Shown piece by piece: positions 35,353 to 40,067 of a DNA stretch of 40,067 nucleotides (the stretch's first letter is position 1; every line of letters starts with the position of its first letter). Origin of the DNA: Methylococcaceae bacterium (lineage in GTDB: Bacteria; Pseudomonadota; Gammaproteobacteria; Methylococcales; Methylomonadaceae); the NCBI GenBank assembly GCA_021647585.1, contig JAKIUK010000035.1:1-40067 (forward strand), written 5' to 3'. The position numbers were made by a program, and so were the translations under genes. The notes under the pieces were generated by a model. It saw only the letters and a list, made by a program, of their open reading frames with translations. It searched no databases and was not told the DNA's origin.

Positions 35353-36417
35353 ATGCAAGTGAATGATCAAACTGAAGATATTCAGCATTCTGTTGTTCAA
35401 GCAATAGAAGCTAAAACACCATTGCACATTGTAGGTGGTGTTAGTAAGTCATTTTATGGCCGGGTGTCTCAGGGCGACGTGTTATCTATTGGTGCTCATC
35501 AAGGTATCGTAAATTACCATCCTTCCGAATTAGTTCTAACGGCAAGAACAGGCACATTGTTATCGGATGTTGAACAAACATTAGCGAAGAATGGACAGAT
35601 GCTGGCTTTTGAACCGCCTTATTTTTCCCCCTCTGCCACATTGGGTGGAACCATTGCCTGTGGCATCTCCGGTGCCAGACGTCCATACACGGGTTCAGTC
35701 AGGGATTTTGTTTTAGGTTGTAAAATAATTAATGGTAAAGGGGAGGTGCTGTCATTTGGTGGTGAAGTAATGAAAAATGTCGCAGGGTATGATGTTTCCA
35801 GATTAATGGTTGGGGCGATGGGTACTTTAGGTGTGTTATTAGAAGTTTCTTTGAAAGTATTGCCTAAACCTGTGGTAGAGAAAACACGAATATTCGAACT
35901 GAATGTTGTAGATGCTTTGGCTCATATGACTGCATTATCAAGAAAATCACTTCCTTTATCAGCGTTAAGTTTTGATGGCCGTTTGTTGTATATCCGCTTA
36001 TCAGGTGCTGAAAAAGCAGTTCTTGCAGCAAGTAAAAAAGTGGGCGGTAACGAGTTACCTGACCAAGAAAATTTTTGGCGGGACTGCAATGAGCAACGAA
36101 ATAGTTTCTTTAAAGAAGTGAGTGATTTATGGCGAATATCCATACCACCGGCTACACCTGAATTATCTTTGTCTGGTGAATGGTATTATGAATGGGGGGG
36201 CGCGCAGCGATGGTTGAAAACAACTGAGTCTAAACAAAATATTTTTACTTTAGCCGAAAAAATGCAAGGACATGCCACTTTGTTTCGAGCAGAAGATCGT
36301 TCGGGTGAGTTGTTTCAGCCACTGCCTGAAACATTAAAAAAACTACACAGAAATATCAAAATGGCATTTGATCCTGTAGGAATTTTTAATCCTTATCGTA
36401 TATCCAGGGATTGGTAA
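35353..36417 (+). CDS. glcE: Glycolate oxidase FAD-binding subunit GlcE
   Basis: GlcE is the second FAD-type subunit of glycolate dehydrogenase, which oxidises glycolate to glyoxylate at the membrane. The 354-residue protein has the FAD-binding (PCMH-type) half: PLHIVGGVSKSFYG, PSELVLTARTGTLLSDVEQ, LGGTIACGISGARRPYTGS, VRDFVLGCKIINGKGEVLSF, and GGEVMKNVAGYDVSRLMVG. The C-terminus ends with the family MAFDPVGIFNPYRI. It is directly followed by glcF with no gap, as usual. The catalytic GlcD subunit is not beside it. It lies 29 bases after csiV, so it may be co-transcribed with mfd-csiV. Confidence 0.94.
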   Translation: MQVNDQTEDIQHSVVQAIEAKTPLHIVGGVSKSFYGRVSQGDVLSIGAHQGIVNYHPSELVLTARTGTLLSDVEQTLAKNGQMLAFEPPYFSPSATLGGTIACGISGARRPYTGSVRDFVLGCKIINGKGEVLSFGGEVMKNVAGYDVSRLMVGAMGTLGVLLEVSLKVLPKPVVEKTRIFELNVVDALAHMTALSRKSLPLSALSFDGRLLYIRLSGAEKAVLAASKKVGGNELPDQENFWRDCNEQRNSFFKEVSDLWRISIPPATPELSLSGEWYYEWGGAQRWLKTTESKQNIFTLAEKMQGHATLFRAEDRSGELFQPLPETLKKLHRNIKMAFDPVGIFNPYRISRDW

Positions 36418-37638
36418 ATGCAGACCAACTTGGCCGATTTTGTTAGATCCAGACCGGAGCACAAGGAGCTTGATTCGATCTTGCGATCTTGCGTGCATTG
36501 TGGGTTTTGCAATGCAACCTGTCCAACCTATCAGTTATTAGGTGATGAACTGGATGGTCCCCGAGGTCGTATCTATTTATTGAAACAAATGCTGGAAGGA
36601 GCGGATACTGGCCCAGTAACTCAGCTGCATCTAGATCGTTGTTTAAGTTGCCATTCATGTGAGACAACTTGTCCTTCTGGTGTTAAATATGGTCGTTTGT
36701 TAGACCTGGGGCGAGTGATAGTTGAAGAAAAAGTGCCCCGCTCTTTGCTAGACCAAACAAAACGTCGTTTTATGCTTTTGGTTTTTCCATATCGACAACG
36801 ATTCAACTGGCTGATTCAACTGGCCAGGCTGACTAAACCTTTTTTGTCTGTAGCATTAAGGGAAAAAATACCTAATAGTCAAGAGGTTGATGTTTGGCCA
36901 GAAAATAATCACCTTAGAAAAGTATTATTACTTTCCGGTTGTGTGCAACCGACATTAGCGCCAGAAATTGATGTGGCAGCAGCCAGAGTATTGGACCAAT
37001 TAGCAATTTCGTTGATTCCGGTTAAGTCTACAGGATGTTGTGGCGCGTTAAATTATCATTTGTCGGAGCATGAAAACGCAAAAAATCTGGCGCGGAAAAA
37101 CATAGATGCATGCTGGCCCTATATTGAACAGGGAGCGGAGTCTATCATCATGACTGCAAGTGGTTGTGGTGTTACATTAAAAGAGTATGCAATACTATTA
37201 CAGTATGATCCGAACTATGCAGCAAAGGCGAAACAGTTTTCAGCAATGGTAAAAGATATCAGTGAGATTTTATTAGAGGAAGATACCACATTGTTTAAGG
37301 TCAAGAATATCAAAGTAGCCTTTCAGTCGCCATGTACCTTGCAGCATGGCCAGCAGTTAGCCGGTGTGGTTGAGTCAATTTTGCAAAAAATAGGTTATGT
37401 ACTCGTTGATAGTGATAATTCACACTTATGTTGCGGTTCAGCGGGGGTGTATTCACTGTTGCAGCCACAGTTGTCAGAACAATTAAGAGAAAATAAATTA
37501 AGAGATTTACACATAGAACAAGCAGATTGTATTGCTACAGCAAATATCGGCTGTTTAACTCATTTGCAAGCGAAAGCTTCAATAAGAGTGATACACTGGA
37601 TAGAGCTTTTGGATAGAAACAGGCTTGAATTACATTAA
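36418..37638 (+). CDS. glcF: Glycolate oxidase iron-sulfur subunit GlcF
   Basis: GlcF passes electrons from GlcD/GlcE to the quinone pool. The 406-residue protein has two 4Fe-4S motifs at the N-terminus: Cys25, Cys28, Cys31, Cys35 (CVHCGFCNATCP) and Cys75, Cys78, Cys81, Cys85 (CLSCHSCETTCP). Two CCG domains follow, with TGCCGALNYH and LCCGSAGVYSLL. The layout and length match the family. It starts on the base after the glcE stop (TAAATG). GlcF-like subunits also serve lactate dehydrogenases (LldE type); the glcE neighbour decides here. Confidence 0.94.
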   Translation: MQTNLADFVRSRPEHKELDSILRSCVHCGFCNATCPTYQLLGDELDGPRGRIYLLKQMLEGADTGPVTQLHLDRCLSCHSCETTCPSGVKYGRLLDLGRVIVEEKVPRSLLDQTKRRFMLLVFPYRQRFNWLIQLARLTKPFLSVALREKIPNSQEVDVWPENNHLRKVLLLSGCVQPTLAPEIDVAAARVLDQLAISLIPVKSTGCCGALNYHLSEHENAKNLARKNIDACWPYIEQGAESIIMTASGCGVTLKEYAILLQYDPNYAAKAKQFSAMVKDISEILLEEDTTLFKVKNIKVAFQSPCTLQHGQQLAGVVESILQKIGYVLVDSDNSHLCCGSAGVYSLLQPQLSEQLRENKLRDLHIEQADCIATANIGCLTHLQAKASIRVIHWIELLDRNRLELH

Positions 37639-37677
37639 GAACTCAAGCCGGTAATTTGCTTATTTTTTTAGATTGCA

Positions 37678-38196
37678 TTAATAATGCAGCAAGGAATGGA
37701 CTTCGTATCTTTCAAGTTGTTCTCTTCCCTTTAAAAAGTCTAACTCAATTACAAATGCACAGGCTTCAACAGTAGCTCCCAGTTTTTCGACCAATTCACA
37801 ACTTGCTTTGGCTGTTCCGCCCGTCGCTAACAAATCATCAATAATTAAAACGCTATCATTTTTATCAAATGAATCTATGTGTGCTTCTAATGTTGCAGAA
37901 CCATATTCAAGATCATAGGATACACTTTGTACGTCATAAGGCAGTTTCCCCGGTTTTCTTAGTGGAATAAAAGGTATACTTAGTTCCCATGCTACTAGTG
38001 AGCCAAAAATAAACCCTCTGGCTTCCATACCTGCAACTGCAGTAAAGGCATTTCGGCCTATAAAAGGATGGATCAGTTGGTGAACAGCAAGGCGTATTGC
38101 GGCAGGGTCTTTAACTAAAGGTGTGATATCTTTAAAAATGATACCGGGTTTAGGAAAGTCTGGGATATCTCGGATTTTGTTTCTTAATCGGTCCAT
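37678..38196 (-). CDS. apt: Adenine phosphoribosyltransferase
   Basis: Apt makes AMP from adenine and PRPP in purine salvage. The 172-residue protein has the family length and the PRPP motif VLIIDDLLATGGTAKA. The N-terminus IRDIPDFPKPGIIFKDITPL and the central GMEARGFIFGSLVAWEL with LRKPGKLPYDVQSVSYDLEY are typical. It is alone on the minus strand, separated from dxs by about 140 bases. It is convergent with glcF, 39 bases away; no strong terminator is seen between them, only a short TGCATT/AATGCA palindrome over the apt end. Confidence 0.97.
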   Translation of the reverse strand: MDRLRNKIRDIPDFPKPGIIFKDITPLVKDPAAIRLAVHQLIHPFIGRNAFTAVAGMEARGFIFGSLVAWELSIPFIPLRKPGKLPYDVQSVSYDLEYGSATLEAHIDSFDKNDSVLIIDDLLATGGTAKASCELVEKLGATVEACAFVIELDFLKGREQLERYEVHSLLHY

Positions 38197-38339
38197 TTCT
38201 GTAGTTTGTGTAGGTTGTTTTAAAAGTAGGAGCTTGCTCTCAGGGTAATTGAGTTTTTTAACTATCTATTGATTGATCTGGGGATGGGAGCTGCTACAGC
38301 CTGTTTGGGTGGTTCCATTATCCATTATATGTAACATTA

Positions 38340-40067
38340 TTAAGCAGCAAAAGCCTCAATACTAGCAATAACTCCCGGTGTATCCAGTCCACATTGAGAG
38401 AGTAACTGTTCTCGGGTGCCTTGTTCAATAAATTCATCCGGCAGTCCCAGGTTTAACACCGGCATTAGAATTTGTTGTGCTTGCAGAAAAACATTCACAG
38501 CGCTACCAGCCCCTCCGGAAATCACGTTTTCTTCCACTGTGATCAGTACATCATGGCTTTTTGCCATTTCCAGTATCATTGCTTCATCCATGGGTTTAAC
38601 AAAGCGCATATTAATCACAGTAGCACCCAGCTGTTTACCCGCTTCAAGCGCAGGGGTTACCATGCTGCCCCAGGCCAGAATAGCAATCCGTCCACCCTGA
38701 TGACACATTTTTGCTTTGCCGATTTCCAGTGCGGTTAAATCTTCTGCAACCACGGTTCCAGGCCCTTTGCCACGCGGGTAGCGTACTGAAGCAGGCCCTG
38801 GATAGTTATATCCTGTGGTTAGCATTTGTCGGCACTCATTTTCATCCGCAGGTGCCATGATCAACATATTTGGAATACAGCGTAAATAACTATAATCGAA
38901 ACTGCCGGCATGCGTGGGGCCATCAGGACCCACTAATCCAGACCTGTCCAAAGCAAACAATACATCCAGATTTTGTATCGCCACATCATGAATTAACTGA
39001 TCATAAGCGCGCTGTAAAAAAGTCGAATAAATCGCAACGACTGGTTTTGCACCTTGACAGGCCTGACCCGCAGCCAAAGTGACTGCATGTTGTTCAGCAA
39101 TGGCTACATCAAAATAGCGATCTGGAAAACGATCAGAAAATTCAACCAAGCCGGAACCTTCACGCATCGCCGGGGTAATACCTAATAAACGTTCATCCTG
39201 TTCAGCCATATCGCATAACCAGCGACCAAATACCTGAGTATAGGTAGGGTGTGGCGAGGGAGCAGATTTTGGCAAACAATCCTTGCCAGGGTCAAAGGCC
39301 GGAACGCCATGATAGGCTAAAGGGTCCTGCTCGGCAGGGGCATACCCTTTGCCTTTTTGGGTTACGATATGTAAAAACACAGGCCCAGAAAGATCTTTGA
39401 TATTGCTTAAGGTATCCACCAGCATATCCACATCATGGCCATCAATAGGTCCGATATAATTAAAGCCCAATTCTTCAAATAAAGTCCCAGGAACAATCAT
39501 CCCTTTCACATGTTCTTCTGTTCTGCGTGCCAAATCCCAGACGGTAGGCATGCGACTTAAAACCTTCTTGCTCTCTTCTCTGACAGTAGAATAAAATTTA
39601 CTGGAAATGACCCGGGTAAAATAATTATTCATCGCCCCTACAGGCGGTGAAATAGACATATCATTATCATTCAGAATCACCAGCAGATTGGCATCGATAG
39701 CTCCTGCATGATTCATGGCTTCAAAAGCCATGCCACCGGTAATACTGCCATCTCCGATAATGGCCACCATGCGTTTGTCTTCATCACGCAGCTGGGATGC
39801 AATCGCCATTCCCAAGGCAGCACTGATAGAAGTACTGGAATGTCCCACCCCAAAGGCATCATATTCACTTTCAGAACGATTAGGGAAGGCACAAATGCCA
39901 TCTTTACTCCGAATGGTCGGCATCTGCTCCTTACGACCGGTTATAATTTTATGAGGATAAGCCTGATGGCCCACATCCCAGACTAACTGGTCTTCCGGAG
40001 TATTAAACACATAATGCAAAGCCACCGTGAGTTCAACCGTACCCAGGCCCGCAGAAAAGTGGCCACC
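38340..40067 (-). CDS. dxs: 1-deoxy-D-xylulose-5-phosphate synthase (5' partial)
   Basis: Dxs condenses pyruvate and glyceraldehyde 3-phosphate to DXP, the first step of the MEP isoprenoid pathway and a source for thiamine and pyridoxal. The frame is open to the last base of the window (it starts with GGHFSAGLGTVELT), so about 45-50 N-terminal residues lie outside. The ThDP-binding GDGSITGGMAFEAMNHAG and LNDNDMSISPPVG segments are present, as is the transketolase half with the conserved EQHAVTLAAGQA. The C-terminal domain ends GLPDEFIEQGTREQLLSQCGLD. A GTG codon at 40025 is internal, not a start. Confidence 0.97.
   Translation of the reverse strand, partial: GGHFSAGLGTVELTVALHYVFNTPEDQLVWDVGHQAYPHKIITGRKEQMPTIRSKDGICAFPNRSESEYDAFGVGHSSTSISAALGMAIASQLRDEDKRMVAIIGDGSITGGMAFEAMNHAGAIDANLLVILNDNDMSISPPVGAMNNYFTRVISSKFYSTVREESKKVLSRMPTVWDLARRTEEHVKGMIVPGTLFEELGFNYIGPIDGHDVDMLVDTLSNIKDLSGPVFLHIVTQKGKGYAPAEQDPLAYHGVPAFDPGKDCLPKSAPSPHPTYTQVFGRWLCDMAEQDERLLGITPAMREGSGLVEFSDRFPDRYFDVAIAEQHAVTLAAGQACQGAKPVVAIYSTFLQRAYDQLIHDVAIQNLDVLFALDRSGLVGPDGPTHAGSFDYSYLRCIPNMLIMAPADENECRQMLTTGYNYPGPASVRYPRGKGPGTVVAEDLTALEIGKAKMCHQGGRIAILAWGSMVTPALEAGKQLGATVINMRFVKPMDEAMILEMAKSHDVLITVEENVISGGAGSAVNVFLQAQQILMPVLNLGLPDEFIEQGTREQLLSQCGLDTPGVIASIEAFAA

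Noticed and set aside
37639..37700. Possible bidirectional terminator between glcF and apt
   Set aside because: Only a 6-bp palindrome overlapping the apt end and no GC-rich stem followed by a T-run.

Overview
The window reads as chromosomal DNA of a low-GC gammaproteobacterium. The gene neighbourhoods bamB-der and mfd-csiV, a CsiV homologue, an RND efflux trio and glycolate oxidase subunits all fit that class. A methylotrophic or sulfur-oxidising lineage (Methylococcales/Thiotrichales-like) is a guess from the GTPase/roadblock and HscC gene sets; nothing here proves it. No rRNA, tRNA or CRISPR array was seen.

Layout. 1-2.5 kb: 3' part of bamB, then der. 2.6-3.3 kb: a 168-bp hairpin (MITE-like) element, then tpx. 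3.6-5.2 kb (minus): a secreted small protein resembling DUF6795, then a class 3 lipase. 5.6-11.2 kb (plus): a tight five-gene operon holding a private Hsp70 machine: large TPR protein, short J-domain protein with PPD in place of HPD, GrpE-like factor, HscC-type Hsp70 and a zinc-ribbon protein. 11.4-12.7 kb (minus): an MscS-type channel. 12.7-13.4 kb: non-coding debris with a dispersed repeat. 13.41-16.04 kb: an intact IS21-family element (istA, istB, terminal repeats, 5-bp target duplication). 16.2-21.9 kb (minus): RND permease, membrane fusion protein and TolC-type outer membrane factor.

22.5-30 kb (plus) is the most unusual region. It holds a FimV-like helical protein, a protein with a receiver-like N-terminus, a small Ras-like GTPase, two roadblock-type proteins, an Aer-like PAS protein, a PhnD-like ligand-binding protein without signal peptide, an HDOD protein and a response regulator with an unassigned output region. 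The first seven genes are nearly contiguous and look like one operon. I read them as a cytoplasmic sensory/GTPase switch, possibly for polarity or motility. Two further MITE-like elements flank the HDOD gene.

30-40 kb is housekeeping: queA, mfd, csiV, glcE and glcF (without glcD beside them) on the plus strand, then apt and a truncated dxs on the minus strand.
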